Assembly (NCBI RefSeq): GCF_013694105.1
Contig: NZ_JACEFG010000005.1
Location: forward strand, 1-64,000
Direction: 5' to 3'
From: Halobacillus locisalis
GTDB lineage: Bacteria > Bacillota > Bacilli > Bacillales > Halobacillaceae
Length of the DNA: 64,000 nucleotides
Positions 32,941-40,745 of this stretch are shown in pieces (positions within the stretch are counted from its first letter, which is position 1; every line of letters begins with the position of its first letter). The notes under the pieces are model-generated. The model was not told the origin of the DNA and made no database searches. It saw only the letters and a program-made list of their open reading frames with translations. A program made the translations under genes and the position numbers.

Positions 32941-33306
32941 ATGTTTATTAAGAAGAAATTCATTTCATTGCATACTTACAAACGTAAATCACCATTAATA
33001 CGATCGGTATTAGGTTCATCTAAAAAAGTACAAATTGAAAGGGAATGGCTTGAGGAGCAGATTAAACCTCAAAGCTTGGATTCTTTCATGGATGAGTACA
33101 CATTTGATGATTCTTGTTATTTGCATGAACAGTATGTGAAGAAAAGAGAAAGGTTATTGGATCGAAACAGGAATATTGTTTCACATCCAGCTGCGAACTT
33201 GGAGAAAATGAGCATCCGAGAATTAAGAGTAAGAGCTGAAGTATTAGAAAGCTCTTTTAAAGATATGTTTGGTGAGGCTCCAATAAAAAATAATAATCAT
33301 AACTAG
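32941..33306 (+). CDS. Unknown basic protein, 121 aa
   Basis: A basic N-terminus (MFIKKKFISLHTYKRKS) and helical rest. The ATG at 32941 is chosen from AAGGAGGG at 32928. It is separated by 14 bases from the preceding gene, in the same operon. No function can be assigned. Confidence 0.5.
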   Translation: MFIKKKFISLHTYKRKSPLIRSVLGSSKKVQIEREWLEEQIKPQSLDSFMDEYTFDDSCYLHEQYVKKRERLLDRNRNIVSHPAANLEKMSIRELRVRAEVLESSFKDMFGEAPIKNNNHN

Positions 33307-33318
33307 GAGAGTGAGCGT

Positions 33319-33657
33319 ATGGGACGAGAAGAAAACTTTATCCAATTTAAAAGGTACTCTGATTTAAAGAAAGAATTGAAAAAGTATCAGTCTAGGGCTA
33401 CGGAAGAGGATAAGGATTTGCTAGAGATTCGATTTGTAGATCGAGTAAATATTGACCTTCCTCCCTTTAAAAAAGGAGAATACCTAGCTGTTGTATCTGG
33501 AGAACGAAGTTATCAACGAACAGCCTTTGGTATTAAATCTTTTTTGAGAATTAGAAGGGTTAAGAAAATTGTTCCTATGGATGATGTTCCTATAGACATA
33601 TTTCAAAATCACTTCGAAAGCTATTCTTTGGAAGAATTCATGAATTCAATTGACTGA
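33319..33657 (+). CDS. Unknown protein, 112 aa
   Basis: A charged protein with a basic/acidic mix and a strand-rich middle (DRVNIDLPPFKKGEYLAVVS). RBS TAGGAGAG. Last gene before the terminator at 33670. No family recognised. Confidence 0.5.
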   Translation: MGREENFIQFKRYSDLKKELKKYQSRATEEDKDLLEIRFVDRVNIDLPPFKKGEYLAVVSGERSYQRTAFGIKSFLRIRRVKKIVPMDDVPIDIFQNHFESYSLEEFMNSID

Positions 33658-33669
33658 ATATAAGACTGA

Positions 33670-33704
33670 GAACTCCTCTTGTTATTAAGGGGAGTTCCTT
33701 TTTT
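33670..33704 (+). terminator. Intrinsic terminator before the methyltransferase
   Basis: AACTCC and GGAGTT form the core stem (GAACTCCTC / GGGGAGTTCC), followed by TTTTTT. Confidence 0.8.
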
Positions 33705-33729
33705 AAATGAAAATTATGAGGTGACGGAA

Positions 33730-34725
33730 ATGATAAAGATATTAGAATTGTTCGGTGGAATAGGATCACCAAGAAAGGCTCTCATTAACTTAGGTGTCGA
33801 TCATAAGGCTATTGACTATGTTGAGATAGATGAGAAGGCTGTCAGAGCCTATAATGCTTTATACGACAACAAATACCAACCTCAAAGTGTTATTGATTAT
33901 GACTTATGTCCAGACGTTTTGGTGCATGGTTCTCCTTGTCAGGATTTCAGCAGATCCGGTCAAAGGCTTGGTGGTAAAGATGAGGATAAAACTAGAAGTT
34001 CTCTTATGTGGGAAACGCTTCGCATCATTGAGAACATGGGAGTATGGAAACCTAAAACAATTATTTGGGAAAATGTGAAAGGGGTACTTGATAAGGACAA
34101 TATCGATACCTTTAACAAGTATTTAAGGAAACTTAGTGATCTTGGATATACCAACAGCTTCAGTGTGTTAAATGCTATGGATTTTGGTGTCCCTCAAAGA
34201 AGAGAGCGTATTTTCATCATCTCCATGGCAGATGGAAGTAGCTTTGATTTCTCTAAATTGAGAACAAGGTCAACCAGGCATATAAGTGAGTTCTTAGAAA
34301 AAGATGTCACCGAGGAGAAGTACATGATCCAAGTGCCTAGTATGCTAAGCAGAATAGAAGAATTTAATCCTGGAACAGCTTCTAAATACCGCTATCTCGA
34401 CGTAATAGAAGACAGCTGTTGGACAATTAGCACGAGACAAGATAGATGCCCCAATGCTGGAATTATCCGTCTGGATGGTCCGCAGTATAGGTATTTGACC
34501 GAAAGAGAGTGTTGGCGTCTTATGGGGTTTGAAGACTCAGATTATGAAGAGGTATTGAGGGAATACCCTACAAAGCCGAATAGAAAGAATGCCACCATTT
34601 ATAAGTTAGCAGGCAATAGCATTGTAGTTCAGGTGTTGGAAGCAATATTCGAAGTCTTATTAGATAAGGATTTTGACAAAGACTACATTACGGAAGATTG
34701 CGGCCAACTACAGATGGTGTACTAA
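33730..34725 (+). CDS. Orphan DNA (cytosine-5) methyltransferase
   Basis: It contains motif I FGGIG, motif IV GSPCQDFS with the catalytic Cys, motif VI WENVKG, motif VIII QRRERIF and motif X AGNSIV in order. It transfers a methyl group from SAM to C5 of cytosine. The ATG at 33730 has GAGGTGA upstream. No restriction endonuclease lies beside it, so it probably protects the plasmid or modifies gene expression. It follows the terminator at 33670 with no obvious promoter. Confidence 0.9.
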   Translation: MIKILELFGGIGSPRKALINLGVDHKAIDYVEIDEKAVRAYNALYDNKYQPQSVIDYDLCPDVLVHGSPCQDFSRSGQRLGGKDEDKTRSSLMWETLRIIENMGVWKPKTIIWENVKGVLDKDNIDTFNKYLRKLSDLGYTNSFSVLNAMDFGVPQRRERIFIISMADGSSFDFSKLRTRSTRHISEFLEKDVTEEKYMIQVPSMLSRIEEFNPGTASKYRYLDVIEDSCWTISTRQDRCPNAGIIRLDGPQYRYLTERECWRLMGFEDSDYEEVLREYPTKPNRKNATIYKLAGNSIVVQVLEAIFEVLLDKDFDKDYITEDCGQLQMVY

Positions 34726-34726
34726 T

Positions 34727-34768
34727 TACCCCAAACCGAATACTAAATGTGTCGGTTGAGGTAATATT
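34727..34768 (+). terminator. Hairpin after the methyltransferase
   Basis: ATTACC...AACCGA pairs with TCGGTT...GGTAAT (two-nt mismatches between stems). The T-run is weak (ATATTTCCGTTTTG). Confidence 0.5.
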
Positions 34769-34806
34769 TCCGTTTTGTTCGCTGTAAATAGGGGAAAATG
34801 TGTTAA

Positions 34807-34838
34807 TATAGTCAATACAATCATAACTATATTGACAG
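34807..34838 (+). promoter_or_regulatory. Inverted repeat upstream of the TA genes
   Basis: AATATAGT and ACTATATT flank a short AT-rich spacer about 60 bases before the antitoxin gene. An autoregulatory operator is plausible; the exact -35 and -10 are not clear. Confidence 0.4.
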
Positions 34839-34891
34839 GAAGGTTTAGATCTCCCTCTTCTTGTCTAGGATGGGAAGGAGACCGTTAAGAA

Positions 34892-35173
34892 ATGAGTGTG
34901 AACACATTGGATAAAAACCATGAGAAGACTTACACGCGTAAAGTTAGCCAAGTTGGGAATAGTCTTTCCTTCAATATCCCTAAAGACCTCGTGGACTTGC
35001 TTAATATTACAAAGGGTGAGGAACTTCAAATCACTTATAATCAAGAAGAAGGTGGAATCATGGTTAAAAAAGCTAATCGGGTTCCAGAAGGAATTCGTCC
35101 AGAAATGTTGAAAGCTATGAATAGAGCAGTTGGGAAGTATGACGAAGCTCTTCGTAACTTAAAAGACAGGTAA
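34892..35173 (+). CDS. AbrB/MazE-type antitoxin
   Basis: RKVSQVGNSLSFNIPKDLVD and ITKGEELQI are the swapped-hairpin AbrB/MazE DNA-binding fold (about 15-60). The C-terminus (EGIRPEMLKAMNRAVGKYDE) is a helical tail that would contact the toxin. The Doc-like gene follows 18 bases later. It would bind its promoter with the toxin, as in other TA pairs. Confidence 0.8.
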   Translation: MSVNTLDKNHEKTYTRKVSQVGNSLSFNIPKDLVDLLNITKGEELQITYNQEEGGIMVKKANRVPEGIRPEMLKAMNRAVGKYDEALRNLKDR

Positions 35174-35191
35174 GGTGGTTTTATTTGGGGA

Positions 35192-35611
35192 ATGATCTAT
35201 TTAACTGGGGAAGAAATAGAGTTCTTACATTACACGATTATGGAGTATTACAACGACTCTGATCAAGCTGGCATAAGATCAATTGAAGCCTTTGAATCAA
35301 TGCTTGAAAGACCTAAGACGGAATTATTCGGAGAAGAACAATTCCCTACTGTCTTACACAAGGCTTGCTGTTACTTCCATTCAATCAGTAGGAGTGGTCA
35401 TATTTTCCACAACGGAAATAAAAGGACTGCTCTAACGGTTCTTGAAACTTACCTGAATATGAACGGATATGAGCTTACTTTCTCTAATAAGCAAGCTGAA
35501 GATTTCACTGTTTATGTTGCTGAAGACGATAAGTTCAAGACGAATGACTGTATTGATTTTCTACTGGAAGAGCTATATGAGTTCGTTCAGCCAATGGGTG
35601 AAGAGTTGTAA
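35192..35611 (+). CDS. Doc-like Fic-domain toxin
   Basis: The motif HIFHNGNKRTAL (about residues 69-80) is a Fic/Doc core: HxFx(D/N)GNKR, with N in place of D, as in Doc kinases. At 139 aa it matches Doc (126 aa). Doc phosphorylates EF-Tu and stops translation unless held by its antitoxin. Here the partner is AbrB/MazE-like instead of the usual Phd. The pair probably stabilises the plasmid. Confidence 0.85.
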   Translation: MIYLTGEEIEFLHYTIMEYYNDSDQAGIRSIEAFESMLERPKTELFGEEQFPTVLHKACCYFHSISRSGHIFHNGNKRTALTVLETYLNMNGYELTFSNKQAEDFTVYVAEDDKFKTNDCIDFLLEELYEFVQPMGEEL

Positions 35612-35643
35612 TCACGTAATGCAATGAAAATAAAATGATAGAA

Positions 35644-35680
35644 AAAAGGAGGAGCTGCTTTCTAAGTAGCTCCTCCTTTT
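35644..35680. terminator. Bidirectional terminator
   Basis: AAAAGGAGGAGCTGCTT and AAGTAGCTCCTCCTTTT flank a three-base loop, between the rightward TA pair and the leftward 35683 gene. Confidence 0.85.
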
Positions 35681-35682
35681 CT

Positions 35683-36075
35683 TTATGAGTATTTGTTTGC
35701 TCTAATATAGAATGCCTGAACTAACGTTTTAATGAGATGTTCACTAGCAACCGATCCTAATACATCGTCCAAGCTAACCAAATGACCATTAAATAAAGAC
35801 ATCCCAAACTCAACCATTCTATTAGTAGAACCGGTTAGACCAGCGGTAGCAGGAATTAACACGTCATTCTCCTCATCATAACTCATTAAGTAAAACAGAG
35901 GATTATCCCCCACTTCGCTTAGATCATCAGGGAAACAATTGAAGATCTCAGGAACAGCAGCTATATAATAGTTGGCATCGTACTGTGGGTCCTTGCCAAA
36001 TGTTCTGTTAAATTGGCTCAGCAAAGTATTTAAATTGCTGTTATGCTCTTCACTCGTAAAATACACGGTAATCAT
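35683..36075 (-). CDS. Unknown protein, 130 aa
   Basis: An acidic protein with no recognised motif (MITVYFTSEEHNSNLNTLLS...). Leftward, convergent with the TA pair. RBS GGAGATG before the ATG. Its location next to other leftward small genes suggests a separate module. Confidence 0.5.
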   Translation of the reverse strand: MITVYFTSEEHNSNLNTLLSQFNRTFGKDPQYDANYYIAAVPEIFNCFPDDLSEVGDNPLFYLMSYDEENDVLIPATAGLTGSTNRMVEFGMSLFNGHLVSLDDVLGSVASEHLIKTLVQAFYIRANKYS

Positions 36076-36127
36076 CTCCTATTGTATTAAATTGTGAATA
36101 ACGGATAAAAGAGTTGCAGGGTACTAC

Positions 36128-36388
36128 TCAGTCTACTGCTAGCTTTTCTTCAGATATAGAGTAATCAAACAAGCCACCATTTATTATTATTACTTCCCCT
36201 GATTCCTCGTGGGTGCATTCTACCCTGAAATCAAAACTCATATCCTTTTCAATCACTTCAGCTTCCCCTGCAGGCTCGGTTTCACAAATTTTAACTGCTG
36301 AATCAATAACAGTTTCGTTGACTTTGTTTATAATCATAAATCCGCCAATCATTAATACCATTGGAGGGATCAATAATAAGGCTTTCAC
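36128..36388 (-). CDS. Small membrane or secreted protein, 86 aa
   Basis: An N-terminal hydrophobic helix (ALLLIPPMVLMIGGFMIINK) precedes a short strand-rich domain with two Cys (CETEPA and VECTHE). Probably membrane-anchored outside the cell. No family recognised. Confidence 0.5.
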   Translation of the reverse strand: MKALLLIPPMVLMIGGFMIINKVNETVIDSAVKICETEPAGEAEVIEKDMSFDFRVECTHEESGEVIIINGGLFDYSISEEKLAVD

Positions 36389-36420
36389 TTCGCTCTCAAC
36401 TCCCAGTACTCAGTCTTTTG

Positions 36421-36903
36421 TTAACTTGATTTAGATACCTGTACTCTGAACAAAAAGGCATAAACAGAATCCTCAAGTTCAAAGTGCTCTACAGGATCTA
36501 CATCGGCAATAACTATTTGAGGTTTACGCTTGGATGCGAAAATGCTTTGAGTCATTTCCTCTAACTCATCTAGTTTCTTTTCAATAATTGAATCAATACT
36601 TGTGCCTTCAGGAACCTTTTCAAGTACCAGAACGTCCTTGATTGTTTTAGAATCAGTACCATATTTTCGGTTCTTTAGTAGCTCAAGTGCGAACACAACA
36701 GCCTTTTCATCTAATTCGCCTACAGGGAAGGATGGGCTGAGCATACCCGCGACCCCTCCGTTATAGACCATTTGCACCTTACTAACTTCAACAGGGGTCT
36801 CCCATTGTTCGTATCCTACAGCTACACGATACTCTGCGTTTTTCGGGTGACCGCCTCTTGCTGGAATAAAGATAGCCCTTGATGCTTCAAATACACGAGC
36901 CAT
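36421..36903 (-). CDS. Unknown protein, 160 aa, under its own operator
   Basis: No recognised domain; the N-terminus (RVFEASRAIFIPARGGHPKN) is basic and the rest is strand-rich. It has a strong leftward promoter with an inverted repeat around the -10 (36921-36966), so it is tightly regulated. It may begin a leftward operon with 36388 and 36075. Confidence 0.5.
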   Translation of the reverse strand: MARVFEASRAIFIPARGGHPKNAEYRVAVGYEQWETPVEVSKVQMVYNGGVAGMLSPSFPVGELDEKAVVFALELLKNRKYGTDSKTIKDVLVLEKVPEGTSIDSIIEKKLDELEEMTQSIFASKRKPQIVIADVDPVEHFELEDSVYAFLFRVQVSKSS

Positions 36904-36920
36904 TGTAAATCATCCTTTCA

Positions 36921-36966
36921 CTATTAGTGTTACACCAATAGTAATACACTAATAGTTAAGTGTCAA
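36921..36966 (-). promoter_or_regulatory. Leftward promoter with operator palindrome
   Basis: On the minus strand, TTGACA (36966-36961), a 17-base spacer and TACTAT (36943-36938). CTATTAGTGT (36921-36930) and ACACTAATAG (36946-36955) form a perfect inverted repeat around it. The binding protein is unknown; the operator differs from GAAC-N8-GTTC. Confidence 0.7.
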
Positions 36967-36982
36967 TATTTTTTAAAGGACA

Positions 36983-37011
36983 TTGAATTATTGAACAGAG
37001 AAACGTATAAT
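36983..37011 (+). promoter_or_regulatory. Leader 2 promoter with operator-like site
   Basis: TTGAAT (36983-36988), a 17-base spacer, TATAAT (37006-37011). GAACAGAGAAACGTAT (36993-37008) is a variant of the GAAC-N8-GTTC family in the spacer. Confidence 0.7.
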
Positions 37012-37017
37012 GAAAGC

Positions 37018-37233
37018 ATATTTACTAGTTATTCGAGCTCTATTGAGCAGTTGTACCTCCATTCACAGGAGAATCAACACAGTTATTAAACTCATGTCCT
37101 TTGAGGCAGAGCGTGGTCATTAACAAACTACACAAAAATTCGAGTGGATTATTCAAAACCAAATAGATAGCGATATTTAAAAGGCGATTAGCGTCATTTC
37201 TGATTAGAAGTGGCTTCCTAATGGTCTTTTTTT
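37018..37233 (+). ncRNA. Structured leader RNA, copy 2, ending in a terminator
   Basis: TTTACTAGTTATT, then hairpin 1 GCTC / GAGC with a 4-base loop, then hairpin 2 GTTG / CAAC with inner CCTCC / GGAG, then ACACAGTTATT, as in copy 1. The terminator is ATTAG/CTAAT with TCATTTCT/AGAAGTGG, then TTTTTTT (37182-37233). The first gene starts at 37357. Confidence 0.75.
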
Positions 37234-37260
37234 GTATTTAAAAACAATTTTGAGGGGGTG

Positions 37261-37275
37261 ATGAAAATGGAGTGA
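37261..37275 (+). CDS. Tiny upstream ORF, MKME
   Basis: GAGGGGGTG precedes ATG-AAA-ATG-GAG-TGA right after the leader-2 terminator. Leader 1 has a similar tiny ORF at 28216. It may be chance. Confidence 0.25.
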   Translation: MKME

Positions 37276-37320
37276 TCAATTCAGTTGCAGAAATGGAACT
37301 GTCACGATTAAAGAAAGAGG

Positions 37321-37348
37321 TTTCAAATTCAAATTAATTTAAAAGGGG
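37321..37348 (+). repeat. AU-rich translation leader box, copy 3
   Basis: Same as the box at 28265, with its SD 8 bases before ATG 37357. Confidence 0.9.
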
Positions 37349-37356
37349 CTAGTAAC

Positions 37357-37749
37357 ATGCAAAAAACAATGAAGAAGGCTGGTAAAGGGTTAAGTATAGA
37401 GTTCAACTTAGATGAATCAAAGTTCAAAGAAAGTATCGTTGATATTCCTGCAGAAGCCGACTACAAGACTTATAACTCAATCATCGGTTCACAATCGATC
37501 GATATTGTGGAGTTCAATGAGCAGTACGACATTGTGGTGGATGACGAGGGGTTGCTAGTATCTCGTAACCCAATAATTAGAGTCCATACACCTTATGGAA
37601 CAGTCGATCTAGCAGGGAAGCTACTATTCTTAAGACGTGTCGATACAGACGAAGGTATTTCCTCATCAGGTATGAATCCAGGTGAAGTTCTTGAATTGCT
37701 TTTCAAGTTGGATAGCAATATAGAGCTGATTGGAGTGTGTAACTTATGA
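37357..37749 (+). CDS. DUF3846-like small protein
   Basis: Central residues (VEFNEQYDIVVDDEGLLVSR NPIIRV...TVDLAGKLLFL) resemble DUF3846, a plasmid/phage family of unknown role in which a loop of similar kind recurs. The first gene under leader 2, preceded by the AU-rich box. Overlaps the next gene by 4 bases. Confidence 0.45.
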   Translation: MQKTMKKAGKGLSIEFNLDESKFKESIVDIPAEADYKTYNSIIGSQSIDIVEFNEQYDIVVDDEGLLVSRNPIIRVHTPYGTVDLAGKLLFLRRVDTDEGISSSGMNPGEVLELLFKLDSNIELIGVCNL

Positions 37750-37940
37750 GGTATGAGATTGTTGAAAAACTAGATGGATCCAAAATTAAGCAATGCCCCC
37801 AGTGTCAGCAAGATGTTTTGGGGATCAACACAGGGGCTTTTGGAGCATGGATTGAGTGCACGAATTGTTACAAAGATACTTATCTTCTTGAGTTCTCAAC
37901 GCTTAATGCGCTTGAGGACCCTGTTGAACGTATCGGTTGA
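37746..37940 (+). CDS. Small zinc-ribbon protein, 64 aa
   Basis: QCPQCQQ and ECTNCYK give a CxxC...CxxC zinc ribbon. It overlaps the end of the DUF3846-like gene (ATGAG shared), so it is translationally coupled. Function unknown. Confidence 0.6.
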   Translation: MRYEIVEKLDGSKIKQCPQCQQDVLGINTGAFGAWIECTNCYKDTYLLEFSTLNALEDPVERIG

Positions 37941-37986
37941 ATTTGTGTATTTGAATGCAGTTAAAAACAATTAGGAGTGAGAGTTC

Positions 37987-38469
37987 ATGCCTTTAAGTGC
38001 TTTGCAGCTGAAGCTGGCCAAGGAGTCATTGCATCAGTCGTATTTCATTAAAAGAATTGATTTAGAAGAATTGAGTGAGATGGAAGAAATGATAAAGAGT
38101 GTCCAGTCATATCACGAGATGAGCGATTATTGGCATCACTACTATCGTAAAGGGAAATTTCACTTATGCAACATCATCAAAGCGGTGGAAGAAGCAATCA
38201 AAAGCCCTTTGAAGATTGAGGAGAAGATGCCATTCAAAGTTGGCGATCCTGTAAACGTTCCTGCTGGCGATAGAAAAGAAAAGGCAATGGTACTCGGTAT
38301 GGACGTAGAAAAAGAAATGTATCTAATTCGTCCAAAGCGAAGAAGAGCAGAGTCTTACTACATCGATGTGGGCTTGCTAATTGCCTTGAATAAGGAGAAT
38401 TGGCAGGAAAAAAAGATGAGTGACTTTACTTTCGTCCAGACGGATTTGGCTGACTATCTTGAATTTTGA
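37987..38469 (+). CDS. Unknown protein, 160 aa
   Basis: A helical first half (SALQLKLAKESLHQSYFIKR ...) and a short strand-rich module near 90-120 (PFKVGDPVNVPAGDRKEKAM VLG...). The RBS is AGGAGTGA. No recognised family. Part of the leader-2 operon. Confidence 0.55.
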   Translation: MPLSALQLKLAKESLHQSYFIKRIDLEELSEMEEMIKSVQSYHEMSDYWHHYYRKGKFHLCNIIKAVEEAIKSPLKIEEKMPFKVGDPVNVPAGDRKEKAMVLGMDVEKEMYLIRPKRRRAESYYIDVGLLIALNKENWQEKKMSDFTFVQTDLADYLEF

Positions 38470-38527
38470 ATACCTGATTAAGACAGAATTACTTTTAAAA
38501 ATGATAATGGGAAAGGATTGATTAAAT

Positions 38528-38932
38528 ATGAAAGAACACTTTATGAAAAGACTGCAATACTTTGGGATAGATGGAATGGTGATTGGAATGGTTGTTCCTA
38601 TCATTTGCTTGTTGGTCTTAAATTGGATCAATGGCATTGAGCACTTTGAAGCGATAAAAGAGATGATGACCGCAATTCATGTGGTCACATTTGTTCTTGC
38701 TTTTATCTCGGTAGTGGCGTTAGTTTGCAAGGCTGTTTTGAAGGATAACACTTCAACAGCATTTATGACTCTTGCAATCGGGACCTACATTATCCTTGTG
38801 ACGTGTTCTGGACTAATGGAAGCAACCTTTGTTCAGATGTTGTTTGGAGAGCTATTCACTATTGTTTTGTACTTCTATATGTATAGCTATTTCAAGCAGT
38901 TGTTCGAGTTGAATGACGACATCTCTTTCTGA
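38528..38932 (+). CDS. Small membrane protein, four TM segments
   Basis: Hydrophobic segments near residues 15-35, 47-70, 77-95 and 98-120 with a short basic N-terminus. No family recognised. It belongs to a row of small membrane proteins (38528, 39028, 39365) in the leader-2 operon, possibly surface-exclusion or envelope functions. Confidence 0.55.
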   Translation: MKEHFMKRLQYFGIDGMVIGMVVPIICLLVLNWINGIEHFEAIKEMMTAIHVVTFVLAFISVVALVCKAVLKDNTSTAFMTLAIGTYIILVTCSGLMEATFVQMLFGELFTIVLYFYMYSYFKQLFELNDDISF

Positions 38933-39027
38933 GCGTTTTTACACTTGAATATCATTGGACAACCACAAATCACATACTGTCAAAATGCAAAAGTACTAAC
39001 TGAAAATTAATTAAGGGAGAGAAATAT

Positions 39028-39339
39028 ATGACTTATATTTTCCAGAAAAAGAACCTAATGATAATAGCGCCTCTATTGTATGTAGCCTTACTAGCGATAG
39101 CAATAAATGGTCAAGATCTATTAATTCAACCACAGCAATACACGATAGTTGAAGTGATCAATGACTCCAGTGCGTTAGTTGAAGATGGAAACGGTGACCA
39201 AGCAACAGTTTACTTCGATGATCGTCCGGTTTTTGACAACGATATTGAATGGGGAGGCTTCCCTGTCGAAGTAATATCTGGTGAGTGGCAAAACGAAGAC
39301 CGTACAGTTCTGAAGAGTACATTGGATATTTGGGGATGA
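39028..39339 (+). CDS. Small membrane-anchored protein, 103 aa
   Basis: An N-terminal hydrophobic helix (LMIIAPLLYVALLAIAINGQ) followed by an acidic strand-rich domain (QYTIVEVINDSSALVEDGNG). Probably a signal anchor with an extracellular domain. No family recognised. RBS AAGGGAGAG. Confidence 0.5.
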   Translation: MTYIFQKKNLMIIAPLLYVALLAIAINGQDLLIQPQQYTIVEVINDSSALVEDGNGDQATVYFDDRPVFDNDIEWGGFPVEVISGEWQNEDRTVLKSTLDIWG

Positions 39340-39364
39340 ATTTGAAAGAAAGAAGGGTGTTTTT

Positions 39365-39643
39365 ATGGAATCGATTGAACTAAACAAGCAGTTTGTTAAA
39401 GGAATATGGCTAGGGTTAGTGTTAGCTTTAATTTTGCTCTTAGCGGAGTCCACGGTTGTATTAACATTGTTAATAGCGGGGCTACCATTGCTTAAATTCG
39501 TCAAAACGAAAAAGCAATTTTCTGCCGAGGAAGATGAAACGGAGAAAGAAGAGTCCGTGCCAGAGAAGCTAGCTAGGAAGAAGTTCAAACTAATCAAACC
39601 CAAGAAATATAGAAGAACGACAAAAATTCGGCTAGTAGAATAA
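39365..39643 (+). CDS. Small membrane protein, 92 aa
   Basis: One or two TM segments (about 14-40, WLGLVLALILLLAESTVVLT) then a highly charged, Lys-rich cytoplasmic tail ending KPKKYRRTTKIRLVE. No family recognised. Adjacent to the preceding membrane gene. Confidence 0.5.
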   Translation: MESIELNKQFVKGIWLGLVLALILLLAESTVVLTLLIAGLPLLKFVKTKKQFSAEEDETEKEESVPEKLARKKFKLIKPKKYRRTTKIRLVE

Positions 39644-39703
39644 GAAAGAATAGATTAAGAGTGAAGAAACTGAATTGACACATACTGTGAAGGAGCGAGT
39701 AAA

Positions 39704-39829
39704 GTGAAAACGATAAACGAAGAACAAGAGATGTGGGAATGGTTAAGTGAAGACAATTGTTCTAAGTGTGGCGTCACTGAACTACCTAAAGACTACCCTT
39801 ATCATCATTGTGAACAATGCAGAAGATAG
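39704..39829 (+). CDS. Very small zinc-finger protein, 41 aa
   Basis: GTG start with AAGGAGCGA upstream. The protein (MKTINEEQEMWEWLSEDN, then CSKCG ... HHCEQCRR) holds CxxC...CxxC, a zinc-binding arrangement. Ends the leader-2 gene row before a terminator. Confidence 0.5.
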   Translation: MKTINEEQEMWEWLSEDNCSKCGVTELPKDYPYHHCEQCRR

Positions 39830-39864
39830 ATATGCAACTATATGAATAAAATATGTAACAAACC

Positions 39865-39898
39865 AAAAAGCAACTGATACCAAATCAGTTGCTTTTTT
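39865..39898 (+). terminator. Intrinsic terminator of the leader-2 operon
   Basis: AAAAAGCAACTGAT and ATCAGTTGCTTTTTT with a 5-base loop. Confidence 0.9.
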
Positions 39899-40032
39899 AA
39901 TCCCTTTAAGGAATCTCTATTTGTTTTATACACATTCACTACTAATATATGTAATTACTGTGTAAAAAAATGTATGATGTATAAGATACGATGATTTCTT
40001 TGATAAATACCTCAGTGAATGGAGATATCCAA

Positions 40033-40671
40033 ATGATCACAGGCTTTTTTCATACTTTACGATATTTGAAAACAAAAGCGTCGAATAAGGAAGACAACAA
40101 AAATACAATTACCTCAAAAACAGATGAAAATACAAGACCGAGGTTCAAGTTTAAAGAGAAAGATAACTGGAACCACAATATATATGACATAAAAAAGGAA
40201 CAGTTCACAGGACTAGCTTCAGTAATCTATAATCTAGACGACCAATACCGTGACGAACTCTTTCTAAAGAAGCTAAACGAAGAAATTTTATGGGATGATG
40301 ACAGTAGGTTCCACATAATAGGCTTTAATAGCTCATTTTGTTTGATAGATATGAAATCAGGGAGTAAGAGGTGGTTTAGTGAAGAAATTGATGCGAAAAA
40401 TAGACTTAGATGGATAGATACATTGATTTATCAAGACACGGATTTACTGAAGTTCCTAAAGGAAACTTCTAACGAGTGGTACAATAACGATAAATCAAAG
40501 AGGTACTATATAAGGGCGAACGGAGTCGTGGACAGAAAAACACGCTGTTACATAGATTTACCTTCCAAAGATGATCAGCCTCTACTTGTATGTGAAGAAG
40601 GAGTATCGAGTTACGAGACAACTAAATTAATGGCACATTTATACAACTTAATTGAAGAAGGTGTAATTTAA
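40033..40671 (+). CDS. Unknown protein, about 212 aa
   Basis: No recognised domain. The C-terminal half has a Trp/Tyr-rich strand pattern (RWFSEEIDAKNRLRWIDTL ... RYYIRANGVVDRKTRCYIDL). The ATG at 40033 follows GGAGATATCC; an ATG at 39991 is possible but has no RBS. It is monocistronic, with a terminator at 40681. Confidence 0.45.
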   Translation: MITGFFHTLRYLKTKASNKEDNKNTITSKTDENTRPRFKFKEKDNWNHNIYDIKKEQFTGLASVIYNLDDQYRDELFLKKLNEEILWDDDSRFHIIGFNSSFCLIDMKSGSKRWFSEEIDAKNRLRWIDTLIYQDTDLLKFLKETSNEWYNNDKSKRYYIRANGVVDRKTRCYIDLPSKDDQPLLVCEEGVSSYETTKLMAHLYNLIEEGVI

Positions 40672-40680
40672 CTATGTATA

Positions 40681-40714
40681 GGAGAAGCTCTAATTTTGCT
40701 TCTCCTTCTTTTTT
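40681..40714 (+). terminator. Intrinsic terminator
   Basis: GGAGAAGC and GCTTCTCC around a 9-base loop, then TTCTTTTTT. Confidence 0.85.
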
Positions 40715-40745
40715 CGACGAGTTTCTTCATTATATTGTACCCTTA

